The notes beneath the pieces are model-generated. The model ran no database searches. It was not told where the DNA came from and worked only from the letters and a program-made list of their open reading frames with translations. From Coprococcus comes ATCC 27758 (GTDB lineage Bacteria; Bacillota; Clostridia; Lachnospirales; Lachnospiraceae): a DNA stretch of 64,000 nt. The stretch lies in assembly GCF_025149785.1 (NCBI RefSeq), contig NZ_CP102277.1:1798001-1862000 (forward strand), in the 5' to 3' direction. Of the stretch, positions 7,424 through 13,995 are shown one piece after another; within the stretch, counting starts at the first letter, position 1; every line of letters starts with the position of its first letter. The translations under genes were made by a program, and so were the position numbers.

Positions 7424-7766
7424 TCTTCTCACCTACACTCATTCTCAAATCATAGATTTTCTGGCATATCTCATCACAAATCCTTTCTGCATCTGGATTT
7501 CCCTCTAGCTGTCGGACGTATCGCACACCGCATACTAAGCAAGTCAATCTTCTGATATGGTCCCACGCTTCCCATGCCATGTATGGGGTGTCAAACGCCT
7601 GTACCATTGCGCTTTCTCGCCCGTGTGAGAATCTTTCGCCGTACCATTTTTCTCTTGGAATTCTGAGTGTTTTCTGCGTGTCCTCTTTCACAATTTTGTC
7701 TTTCATTTCATCCATTACGGACTTTTTGACTTCTGTAATGATTTCTTGTTTTTCCTGTTCTGTCAT
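7413..7766 (-). CDS. Hypothetical phage protein, 117 aa
   Basis: Directly follows the cytosine methyltransferase gene. ATG at 7766 is preferred over GTG at 7775 since TAGGTGA makes a ribosome site for the ATG. The N-terminal 35 residues are a charged helix; then KWYGERFSHGRESAMVQAFDTPYMAWEAWDHI, and a region with CLVCG. No family recognised. Confidence 0.6.
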   Translation of the reverse strand: MTEQEKQEIITEVKKSVMDEMKDKIVKEDTQKTLRIPREKWYGERFSHGRESAMVQAFDTPYMAWEAWDHIRRLTCLVCGVRYVRQLEGNPDAERICDEICQKIYDLRMSVGEKNGH

Positions 7767-7775
7767 ATTTTTCAC

Positions 7776-9206
7776 CTACGCAAATCTCATTTTTTCTGCA
7801 ATTGACTGAATTACATTCACAGTCACTCCGTTTCCAGCTTGCTTATACAACTGGCTGTCAGAATTTACAAACTGTGCTTTCTCAAAATAATCATCCGTCC
7901 ATCCTTGCAATCTAAAGCATTCTTTCGGAGTTAGTTTTCTGATTGCTATGTAACACTGATATCTTTCATACCAGACCGCATATACGACCAATTCTTCTGA
8001 CACTTGAACGAATATCCCCTGATTGCAACTTGTGTCTAATGTGTTTTCAATTTCTTCCTCAACAATATTTCTTGTCATGCTTACTGGAACACTCGTTGCT
8101 ACTCCATGTCTATCCTGTCCAGTAAGTGTGAACATCGGTTCTCCATCATCTTTAAATCGTCTGCCATTCTGTCTTTTTTCAGCACGATCAGGAGTAAGAA
8201 CAGGAATTGCAATCTTATTTCCCTCACCTTTATTTGTTGTTAGACTCGGACTCACACCGTTCGAATCGTATACATTTCCGTTCATCCCTTTACCTGATGG
8301 ATTAACATTGCACACAACACCAACACTTCTAGGTTCTTTGTAATCCCTACTTGTCAGTGTTGGACATATTCCTTCATACTCTCTCACTTTTTCATCTTGT
8401 CCAATATAGCTTGTGTCAAAAATAATCGGAACTTTTGGCTCTGTATTCCCCCCAGGTTTTGTACTTATAGTCGGAGCAAGTCCTTCGCTGCTATATACTC
8501 TATCCCTCTGTGAATTTCTCCCGTTCAGACAGCCGAACAAATTTAACGAAACACTATTTTCTCCGTCTGCTCTTTCGACAGGAAATACTTTTGCGGAACC
8601 TCTCCCTCTAAGATGTCCGACAATGAAGCACCTTTCTCTGTTTTGCGGCACTCCGAAATCTTTGGAGTTGAGCACTTGCCATTCTGCATCATACCCCCCC
8701 TGCTCCATTTCAATGAGCAATCTGGCGAAATCCCATCCTCCATTAACACTAAGCAAATTCTTAACGTTCTCAATGAAAAGGTAAGTGGGTTTATCTTCTT
8801 CTTTGAGCTGTCCGATAAGGTACATAACTCTGAAAAACAAGCTTGAACGGTTTCCTTGAAATCCGAGTTGTTTTCCGGCAACTGAGATATCTTGGCAAGG
8901 GAATCCGAAGCACCAACAGTCTGCTTTTGGGATATCATCGGCACACACTCTTCTAACGTCATTTGCGTACCATTCTCCATTTCTGTATTCATCTTTTAAA
9001 ATCTCCTTCTGCCTTTTCTTCTGCGGTAATTCATTCAGTTTCTTTCTTTGTTCGTCCGTCAGAAGATGCATGGAAATATAGCTTGCTGTAGCGAACTTAT
9101 CAAACTCGCAAAAACCAACGCATTCATGTCCGGCAAGTTCCATTCCTCTTCGGAAACCACCTATTCCGGCGAACCAGTCTATAAATTTCACTCTCACATC
9201 CCCCAA
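7776..9206 (-). CDS. DNA (cytosine-5-)-methyltransferase
   Basis: Transfers a methyl group from S-adenosylmethionine to C5 of cytosine in DNA. All core motifs are visible: motif I FAGIGGFRRG (12-21), motif IV GFPCQDIS (101-108, nucleophile Cys104), motif VI ENV (146-148), motif VIII QNRERCF (188-194) and motif X QAGNGVTV near the C-terminus. Between VIII and IX is a long target-recognition region with four PT/S-(I/L)-(S/T)-type repeats (APTIST, CPTLTS, SPSLTT, MFTLTG), as often seen in phage Dcm-type enzymes. No partner endonuclease is present, so it likely protects phage DNA. Its ATG overlaps the upstream stop; a GTG at 9194 is an alternative start. Confidence 0.95.
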   Translation of the reverse strand: MGDVRVKFIDWFAGIGGFRRGMELAGHECVGFCEFDKFATASYISMHLLTDEQRKKLNELPQKKRQKEILKDEYRNGEWYANDVRRVCADDIPKADCWCFGFPCQDISVAGKQLGFQGNRSSLFFRVMYLIGQLKEEDKPTYLFIENVKNLLSVNGGWDFARLLIEMEQGGYDAEWQVLNSKDFGVPQNRERCFIVGHLRGRGSAKVFPVERADGENSVSLNLFGCLNGRNSQRDRVYSSEGLAPTISTKPGGNTEPKVPIIFDTSYIGQDEKVREYEGICPTLTSRDYKEPRSVGVVCNVNPSGKGMNGNVYDSNGVSPSLTTNKGEGNKIAIPVLTPDRAEKRQNGRRFKDDGEPMFTLTGQDRHGVATSVPVSMTRNIVEEEIENTLDTSCNQGIFVQVSEELVVYAVWYERYQCYIAIRKLTPKECFRLQGWTDDYFEKAQFVNSDSQLYKQAGNGVTVNVIQSIAEKMRFA

Positions 9207-9454
9207 TCTTGCCTACTTCCAGAATTTCCGAAAATCCCATTGCTGTAAGCTGTGGTATTGCCATTCACTCCGTAAGCATATCCAAGTCCTTTGTCTCCGC
9301 TGATTCCTTGCCAGTGCATATTACCTTCATACAAGGCGATCAAATCATTTGTTCCGTATTCCTCTTTCGGATTCAGCTCTACATACTTCTTTGCTCCTGT
9401 TTTCGTGCCGTATCCGCATATCTGTACAGTTCTTATAAATTCTTCTTTAGTCAT
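9194..9454 (-). CDS. Hypothetical small phage protein between two methyltransferase genes, 86 aa
   Basis: Overlaps both methyltransferase genes. N-terminus MTKEEFIRTVQICGYGTKTGAKKYVE is helical; the middle contains GTNDLIALYEGNMHWQG and a Gly/Asn/Ser-rich tail. In Clostridia phages such small proteins commonly accompany the methyltransferases. Function unknown. Confidence 0.65.
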   Translation of the reverse strand: MTKEEFIRTVQICGYGTKTGAKKYVELNPKEEYGTNDLIALYEGNMHWQGISGDKGLGYAYGVNGNTTAYSNGIFGNSGSRQDWGM

Positions 9455-10310
9455 GCGTATTACCTCCGATAAAATCAGTAATATTCATCTGCTGCTCTTT
9501 TTCAACTTTCAGCATTTCATTCTTAGCTCTTGCATAGAAATTTCGGTCAATTTCAAAACCGAATGCGCTTCTACCAAGATTCCTTGCTGCTCTCAACGTG
9601 CTTCCTGATCCGCAACATGGATCAATAACTACATCTCCAGGATCAGTAAATGTCTGAATCAATTGTTCTAACAACCTTACTGGCTTCTGAGTCGGATGAA
9701 TTTTCGGAATATCCTTTCCATCCTTTTCCCACTTGAACCAGTTAAATACCATGTGTCCAGTTCCACGAATCGTTTTTCCGTTTTCATCAAACTGTGCTCC
9801 ATTTCTAAATTTTGGAAGTTTGTCCCGGTACAATACCAGTGCATATTCCGTAGCACCTACAATACGCATATTTGCTTTCAATACTTGTGGACTGTAATTT
9901 TTCACAAATACAAGCGGTATGTAATTCACAAAGCCATGTTTCTTAGCTGCGTTGATCAGTGTGCTTAACTGTTCAAAACTGCAAAATACAATCATGCACG
10001 GAGCATCAGAACTTCTGCCACACTTGCCGGCTTTCTTAGGTTCTTTCTTCAACATTTTTGAGCAAAAATGAAAATACTCATACAGATTGAAATTGAAATC
10101 TGAATTAAACGCTGCTTCCTCTGCAAGTTTACTTTTACCGTTCTTATTATCCCTACCTACGTACCACATTGGATTACTTCCGTAAAAGTTTCTTCCGACA
10201 TTGTATGGCACATCTGCTATAATCAGCTGTGCTTTCGGTATTCCATAACGGCGAAAATTCTGCATTGAATCCCTATAGATATCACATTTAAGTTTTTTTC
10301 TTTGTTTCAT
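9447..10310 (-). CDS. DNA adenine/N4-cytosine methyltransferase (beta class)
   Basis: 287 residues. The catalytic motif IV is ADVPYNVG (32-39), a DVPY variant of the usual DPPY. The SAM-binding motif VDPCCGSGST (..VVIDPCCGSGST) lies C-terminal to it, preceded by HPTQKPVRLLEQLI, the order expected of beta-class N6-adenine or N4-cytosine enzymes. The last ~30 residues contain FGFEIDRNFYARAKNEM. No endonuclease partner is nearby. It most likely modifies phage DNA against host restriction or regulates phage genes. The target sequence cannot be inferred. Confidence 0.9.
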   Translation of the reverse strand: MKQRKKLKCDIYRDSMQNFRRYGIPKAQLIIADVPYNVGRNFYGSNPMWYVGRDNKNGKSKLAEEAAFNSDFNFNLYEYFHFCSKMLKKEPKKAGKCGRSSDAPCMIVFCSFEQLSTLINAAKKHGFVNYIPLVFVKNYSPQVLKANMRIVGATEYALVLYRDKLPKFRNGAQFDENGKTIRGTGHMVFNWFKWEKDGKDIPKIHPTQKPVRLLEQLIQTFTDPGDVVIDPCCGSGSTLRAARNLGRSAFGFEIDRNFYARAKNEMLKVEKEQQMNITDFIGGNTHD

Positions 10311-10363
10311 CTTCTCGAAAGGAGCCGATATATCTTTGCCCGGCCGGAGCTCCGCACTCCTTT

Positions 10364-10804
10364 CTATTTTTTAGTTGTCATAATTCTTTCTTGCGCTATC
10401 TCATAAAAATGTAAATCCAGTTCAAAACCTATAAATTTTCTTTCTGTATTCACACACGCTACGCCAGTACTACCAGATCCCATGCAGTTATCAAGCACCG
10501 TATCAGCTTCGTTCGTATACGTTTTGATAAGATATTCCAGTAGTGCTACTGGTTTTTGCGTGGGATGTACTGCAGATTTCTGAATATCCTTTGGAAATCT
10601 AAGCACAGATCTCGGATATCTCTCTGTACTATCATAAGAAGTTAATCCAAATTCATTGTAATCCGGCGAATCTTTACAGCTCTTTCTGTGTTCTGCCTTG
10701 GTCACTTTTCTGCTGTGTCCGGTTGTTTTCTGTGGATTGTATGTCGGTAATTTTTTATAGAAAATGCAAATATCTTCGTGCGCTCTTAACGGCATACTTC
10801 CCAC
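10364..10804 (-). pseudogene. C-terminal fragment of a second DNA methyltransferase
   Basis: The frame reads MPLRAHEDICIFYKKLPTYN..., then HPTQKPVALLEYLIKTYTNE and VLDNCMGSGSTGVACVNTER, i.e. the second half of a phage beta-class DNA methyltransferase including its SAM-binding site. The first half, with the catalytic DPPY motif, is absent. Just upstream the sequence switches to the first half of an ORF6N protein gene. The simplest reading is a deletion that removed the end of one gene and the start of the other. It could still be translated from ATG at 10793, but could not methylate DNA alone. Confidence 0.75.
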
Positions 10805-11088
10805 GCTTCATCTGTGTTGAGTGACTTCGCATGGAGGAAAGCTCCTTTTTCCGTCCAAAGATAAAGCTTCGACGCTTTCTTTGAACCGTCATCAATTTGA
10901 TGATGGTCAACGAACTCTCTCTTTTTACCATCTTCCAAGCAGATGTAATGTTTTCCTTCAATGTATCTTTCCTTATTTCTATTGAAGTTGTTTGAAATAA
11001 CTCTTGTGTCAGAGCCATACGCTTCCGCAATCTGCTGCGTTGTGAGCACTCTAATGTTTTTGTACTCTGTAATTTGTAAGTCGTTCAT
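10786..11088 (-). CDS. ORF6N-domain protein, truncated (phage antirepressor-like)
   Basis: Residues 1-95 match the ORF6N DNA-binding domain: MNDLQITEYKNIRVLTTQQI, AEAYGSD, NFNRNKERYIEGKHY, and KLYLWTEKGAFLHAKSLNTD. Full-length members continue with a C-terminal KilA/antirepressor-type domain; here the frame stops after DEAWEVCR, where the sequence becomes methyltransferase. So it is a DNA-binding domain without effector part. ATG at 11088 is preferred to GTG at 11097. It is the first gene after the Cro-like gene. Confidence 0.75.
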   Translation of the reverse strand: MNDLQITEYKNIRVLTTQQIAEAYGSDTRVISNNFNRNKERYIEGKHYICLEDGKKREFVDHHQIDDGSKKASKLYLWTEKGAFLHAKSLNTDEAWEVCR

Positions 11089-11111
11089 CTTATACACCTC
11101 TTTTAAAAAAG

Positions 11112-11336
11112 TTAAATGTTTTGAACTTTCGTTGTAAAAAAATATTCTGCAATATCAGAATCGTCCAAATGCAGTAGCTTCACAGCCTTGCAAATATCAG
11201 TTTGTTTCCACGGAACATTTCCATTCAACTTTAGAGATAGCGTGCGTTCAGACATTCCCATTGCTTCGGCAAATCGATATTGAGAACCGAAAAATTCCAC
11301 TATCTTTCCTTTCAATTTGTCGTAATTAAACGTCAT
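11112..11336 (-). CDS. Cro-like DUF739 HTH regulator
   Basis: 74 residues starting MTFNYDKLKGKIVEFFGS; helix-turn-helix in YRFAEAMGMSERTLSLKLNG (residues ~20-40). DUF739 proteins are Cro-like regulators of Firmicute phages. ATG at 11336 has a strong AAAGGAG site; the longer frame from 11414 covers the promoter and is not used. It is the first gene of the leftward early operon, facing the CI-like gene across a shared operator region, so it likely represses the lysogeny promoter during lytic growth. Confidence 0.85.
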   Translation of the reverse strand: MTFNYDKLKGKIVEFFGSQYRFAEAMGMSERTLSLKLNGNVPWKQTDICKAVKLLHLDDSDIAEYFFTTKVQNI

Positions 11337-11362
11337 CTGCGACAACTCCTTTCTTTTGTTTT

Positions 11363-11378
11363 GTTCAATATTTTGAAC
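11363..11378. promoter_or_regulatory. Operator palindrome at the early promoter
   Basis: Perfect inverted repeat GTTCAA-TATT-TTGAAC overlapping the predicted start of the leftward early transcript. The same half site TTGAA/TTCAA recurs at 11455-11470, and in degenerate form at 11422-11437. This is the arrangement of CI/Cro operators. Confidence 0.7.
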
Positions 11379-11385
11379 TAGTTGT

Positions 11386-11414
11386 ATAATACCACTGCTA
11401 TATTGCTGTGTCAA
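11386..11414 (-). promoter_or_regulatory. Early leftward promoter of the prophage
   Basis: On the minus strand TTGACA (11409-11414), a 17-base spacer, then TATTAT (11386-11391): a near-perfect housekeeping promoter. Transcription would start near 11379, inside the palindrome at 11363-11378, and run into the Cro-like gene. Confidence 0.85.
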
Positions 11415-11454
11415 TAGAAAAATTCAAAGTTTTTAACTTTTTACGTGTGCATTA

Positions 11455-11483
11455 TTGAACTTTTATTCAATATGTGATATATT
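11455..11483 (+). promoter_or_regulatory. CI-repressor promoter with overlapping operator
   Basis: TTGAAC (11455-11460), 17-base spacer, TATATT (11478-11483) on the plus strand, pointing at the CI-like gene. The -35 and spacer form the palindrome TTGAA-CTTTTA-TTCAA (11455-11470), so a regulator bound here would control the repressor's own promoter. Confidence 0.8.
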
Positions 11484-11507
11484 ATTCTCAGAAAGGAGAT
11501 TCATCAT

Positions 11508-11879
11508 ATGAAAAGGGAAAATACAGCAATTCGTTTAAAGCAACTTATGCAAGAAAGAAGTTTAAAACAAGTTGATATATTAGAAATGACAAAACCTTAT
11601 TGTGCGAAGTATGATGTTAAAATGAACAAATCTGATTTGAGTCAATATGTATCTGGAAAGGTTGAGCCAAATCAAGACAAACTGTTTGTTCTGTCACGAG
11701 CATTAAGAGTTAATGAAGCATGGCTGATGGGATTTGATGTTGAAAAAGAAAAAGAATTTTCTGGTAAAGAAGCGTCAAAAGACATTGATTTGATACAAAA
11801 GTTTTCCTTACTGAACAAAAGAGATCAAGAAATAGTTATGAATATGATAGATTCAATGTTAAAAAGAAGCGAGGATTAA
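11508..11879 (+). CDS. CI-like phage repressor (XRE-family HTH)
   Basis: 123 residues. The N-terminal 70 residues are an XRE helix-turn-helix: AIRLKQLMQERSLKQVDILEM, ...KSDLSQYVSGKVEPNQDKLF, LSRALRVNEAWLMGFD. The C-terminal part is a short helical segment, not the LexA-like peptidase of long CI proteins, so induction would not be by simple self-cleavage. Strong AGAAAGGAG ribosome site. It faces the Cro-like gene, with operators between them, and is the likely maintenance repressor of the prophage. Confidence 0.85.
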   Translation: MKRENTAIRLKQLMQERSLKQVDILEMTKPYCAKYDVKMNKSDLSQYVSGKVEPNQDKLFVLSRALRVNEAWLMGFDVEKEKEFSGKEASKDIDLIQKFSLLNKRDQEIVMNMIDSMLKRSED

Positions 11880-11992
11880 CCCCACTTCTCTAACAACTTT
11901 TTAATAAAGGTATATATGTACTCTAAGATTCCTTTATTGTTTATTGTTTTTACGCATTCAATAATCAGTTTTTTGTAATCTTCTTCGTTCAT
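11876..11992 (-). CDS. 38-aa small phage protein
   Basis: Frame MNEEDYKKLIIECVKTINNK... ending LLEKWG, with a strong GGAGG site seven bases before the ATG. Similar tiny acidic-to-basic helical proteins with a central IYTFIKKLL-type helix sit next to CI genes in many Clostridia prophages, in my recollection. Its stop overlaps the end of the oppositely oriented CI-like gene (stop codons overlap at 11876-11879). Function unknown. Confidence 0.7.
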   Translation of the reverse strand: MNEEDYKKLIIECVKTINNKGILEYIYTFIKKLLEKWG

Positions 11993-12171
11993 ATGTGAAA
12001 CCTCCGCTCATAGAACAAGTGTTCGGGATTGTTTAAATAAATGATACTACTCTTTGAATCAAAAATCAATACATTTCCGAACAAATGTTCTTTACTCTTT
12101 ATAAATACATTATACACCCGTGCTTTATCGGGTTGAAGTAGACCGGAATAATCGTATACTTTAGCATACAC
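11989..12171 (-). CDS. Hypothetical 60-aa protein in small regulator module
   Basis: Starts three bases after the stop of the small XRE gene and overlaps the start of the 38-aa gene, so all three are translationally linked. Sequence is beta-rich with aromatics (MYAKVYDYSGLLQPDKARVY..., SSIIYLNNPEHLFYERRF). No clear ribosome site of its own, consistent with coupling. No family recognised; a partner of the HTH protein is possible. Confidence 0.6.
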   Translation of the reverse strand: MYAKVYDYSGLLQPDKARVYNVFIKSKEHLFGNVLIFDSKSSIIYLNNPEHLFYERRFHI

Positions 12172-12174
12172 TTT

Positions 12175-12369
12175 TTATTCTTCCAGATCGAATAAGTCTG
12201 TAATCGGGACTTTGAGACCTTTTGAGATCATCGCGAGCGTTCTGATGGTAGGGTTGCTGCCCTCTTTCATCACCTTTTGTATTGTGGCTGGGGACAAACC
12301 GCAAATGAGCGCAACTTGACGGATGGATAGATTGTGTTCGTACATAATTTTGGAAAGTAGTATCTTCAT
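12175..12369 (-). CDS. Small XRE-family HTH regulator, 64 aa
   Basis: The whole protein is one Cro/C1-type helix-turn-helix: MKILLSKIMYEHNLSIRQVA, ..GLSPATIQKVMKEGSNPT, IRTLAMISKGLKVPITDLF. Start at 12369 gives exactly the domain; the longer frame from 12465 overlaps the divergent membrane gene. First gene of a leftward three-gene module (12369-11876) that runs head-on into the CI gene. Its job could be repression of the divergent 12407 gene or a part in lysogeny control. Confidence 0.75.
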   Translation of the reverse strand: MKILLSKIMYEHNLSIRQVALICGLSPATIQKVMKEGSNPTIRTLAMISKGLKVPITDLFDLEE

Positions 12370-12406
12370 GCTTAGATATTGTTTCCCATAGAAAGTGATT
12401 ATACAC

Positions 12407-13147
12407 ATGAAAAAGAAAATATTAAACTTTTTATTTCCAAAGGCAACGATTGTTTTAACTTCCATCTTCTTTGCACTGGCATGGATTTATAACGATCTCC
12501 AAACAGCTATTCCTTATGCCCTGATATTCTTTTTCTATTTTATGATTCCTCTTGATGTTATTATCTGTATTGCAAATATTATATTGAAACTGATTCATAA
12601 TAATAGAAAAGTTGTTTCTGAGGAAAAGCCTAACGGTGGGCAACAAACTCAAGAGAAACCTATTTTTCGCACAAGTAAATTCCAATCCGATAATAGATAT
12701 ACAAAAGGAATTGAATACTTTGCTAATTTCTGTACAGCCGGGTATGAACTTGATAAAGATAAAAATTATTCCTATAATGCAACTGGTGGAAACATCCGTT
12801 ACAACGATAAACGCTTTGACAATATAGCAAACGACCCGGATATGGTAAAAATGATTTCAAATGAAAAAATCAATGCTATTTCTAGCCAAATCGTAAAAAT
12901 ATATATGCAAAAGAACATACGAATTTTTATTGAGCGTACAAATTGCACAAAAGCTTATCTTGTATTAAAAGTAATTCCAGTAGGTGTAACTTCCTTGAAC
13001 GATATCACATTATTCCAAAACGATATTGGATATCAGACCGGAATGCCAACATTGATTGATGTGTTTGATAACAGGGGGTATGCATATATTATTTTTTCAA
13101 TACAAAATTTTATAGACGATAGATTCCGAGATGTTAAATTGATATAA
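12407..13147 (+). CDS. Prophage membrane protein with cytoplasmic or surface domain, 246 aa
   Basis: Two hydrophobic segments near the N-terminus (ATIVLTSIFFALAWIY, residues ~13-30, and ALIFFFYFMIPLDVIICIAN, ~38-60), then a ~180-residue soluble domain with no recognised family. ATG at 12407 is chosen; upstream ATG codons lie in the divergent promoter region. It sits with a lipoprotein gene between the CI gene and the integrase, where temperate phages carry lysogenic-conversion genes. A role in superinfection exclusion or host envelope change is plausible but unproven. Confidence 0.7.
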   Translation: MKKKILNFLFPKATIVLTSIFFALAWIYNDLQTAIPYALIFFFYFMIPLDVIICIANIILKLIHNNRKVVSEEKPNGGQQTQEKPIFRTSKFQSDNRYTKGIEYFANFCTAGYELDKDKNYSYNATGGNIRYNDKRFDNIANDPDMVKMISNEKINAISSQIVKIYMQKNIRIFIERTNCTKAYLVLKVIPVGVTSLNDITLFQNDIGYQTGMPTLIDVFDNRGYAYIIFSIQNFIDDRFRDVKLI

Positions 13148-13195
13148 CCGCCTAGTGCGATTATATAAATACTTTATACAGGGGGGATAACCTTT

Positions 13196-13828
13196 ATGAA
13201 AAGAAAAATTGTAGCAATGATGTTAATTGCAATGATGGCATTCAATGCAACTGCTTGCGGAAGTTCTTCTGATAAATCCGCAAAAGCCGATAAAGCAACA
13301 AAAGAAACAACTAAAGATAAAAAAGAAGATTCGACAGGAAGTGAAAAATCAGATGATGAAATGTCACAGGCTGAATGGGTAGAAAAGAATGCCAGCAATA
13401 CCGAAGATGGCTATGATATCGTTGATTCAATAGATATCACTTCTTCTACCACAACATTAAAGTATACTGGTTCAAAAGTAATAGATGACACCGGCGAAGA
13501 TGGAACGACTTCTAAGAAAGTATTATTATATTTTGATTTTACAAATGTAAATGATTCCGAAACATCTGCTGAATCTCATTACAATTTCAGAGTTTACCAA
13601 AACGGAATCCAGCTAGATCAGTGGATTTCAATGAATAATTATGATTTTAGCGATGAATCTTTTGACAATACTATGAAAGCCATTTTATCTGGAACTACAG
13701 TTAATATAGCTGTTGCTTTTGAGTTGCAGGATGAAACTTCTCCGCTCAAATTGAGAGTAGACAATTCACTTGACGATAATGGAGAAACTCAATTATTCGC
13801 GCAGCAACAAGAAATACAGTTGCAATAA
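13196..13828 (+). CDS. DUF5067-like lipoprotein of the prophage
   Basis: Lipoprotein signal with MKRKIVAMMLIAMMAFNATACGSSS (lipobox NATAC, Cys21), a Lys/Ser/Asp-rich linker to about residue 60, then an Ig-like beta domain (LKYTGSKVIDDTGEDG, KVLLYFDFTNVND, HYNFRVYQNGIQLDQ). That domain matches the DUF5067 style (extracellular, found with telomeric-repeat-binding-2-like lipoproteins). Strong GGGGGG ribosome site. It would be anchored on the outer membrane face and is probably expressed in the lysogen, as it lies between repressor and integrase. Confidence 0.8.
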   Translation: MKRKIVAMMLIAMMAFNATACGSSSDKSAKADKATKETTKDKKEDSTGSEKSDDEMSQAEWVEKNASNTEDGYDIVDSIDITSSTTTLKYTGSKVIDDTGEDGTTSKKVLLYFDFTNVNDSETSAESHYNFRVYQNGIQLDQWISMNNYDFSDESFDNTMKAILSGTTVNIAVAFELQDETSPLKLRVDNSLDDNGETQLFAQQQEIQLQ

Positions 13829-13835
13829 AAGAAAA

Positions 13836-13920
13836 GCCCCGGCGCTACCAACACCGGAGCCAATAGACACTATCTGGAAGATAATGCCAATTCTCACAAA
13901 ATTAGTATATCATCTTCCAG
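13836..13920. repeat. Hairpin and 9-bp inverted repeat before the integrase gene
   Basis: First a GC stem GCcCCGG / CCGGaGC (13836-13860, one mismatch) without a T run, likely ending the lipoprotein mRNA. Then a perfect inverted repeat CTGGAAGAT (13874-13882) / ATCTTCCAG (13912-13920) with a 29-base loop, about 75 bases upstream of the integrase start. It could be a regulator or recombinase binding site; no further evidence. Confidence 0.45.
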
Positions 13921-13995
13921 GCAGCCACGCAAGCGGAACGAATGTTCTTCACTGGCTGTTATTTTTATACTCATTTTTAAGGAGGATGATATTTT

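Noticed and set aside
10755-11030. 91-aa minus ORF across the ORF6N/methyltransferase junction
   Set aside because: Out of frame with both recognisable domains; composition of a shadow frame.
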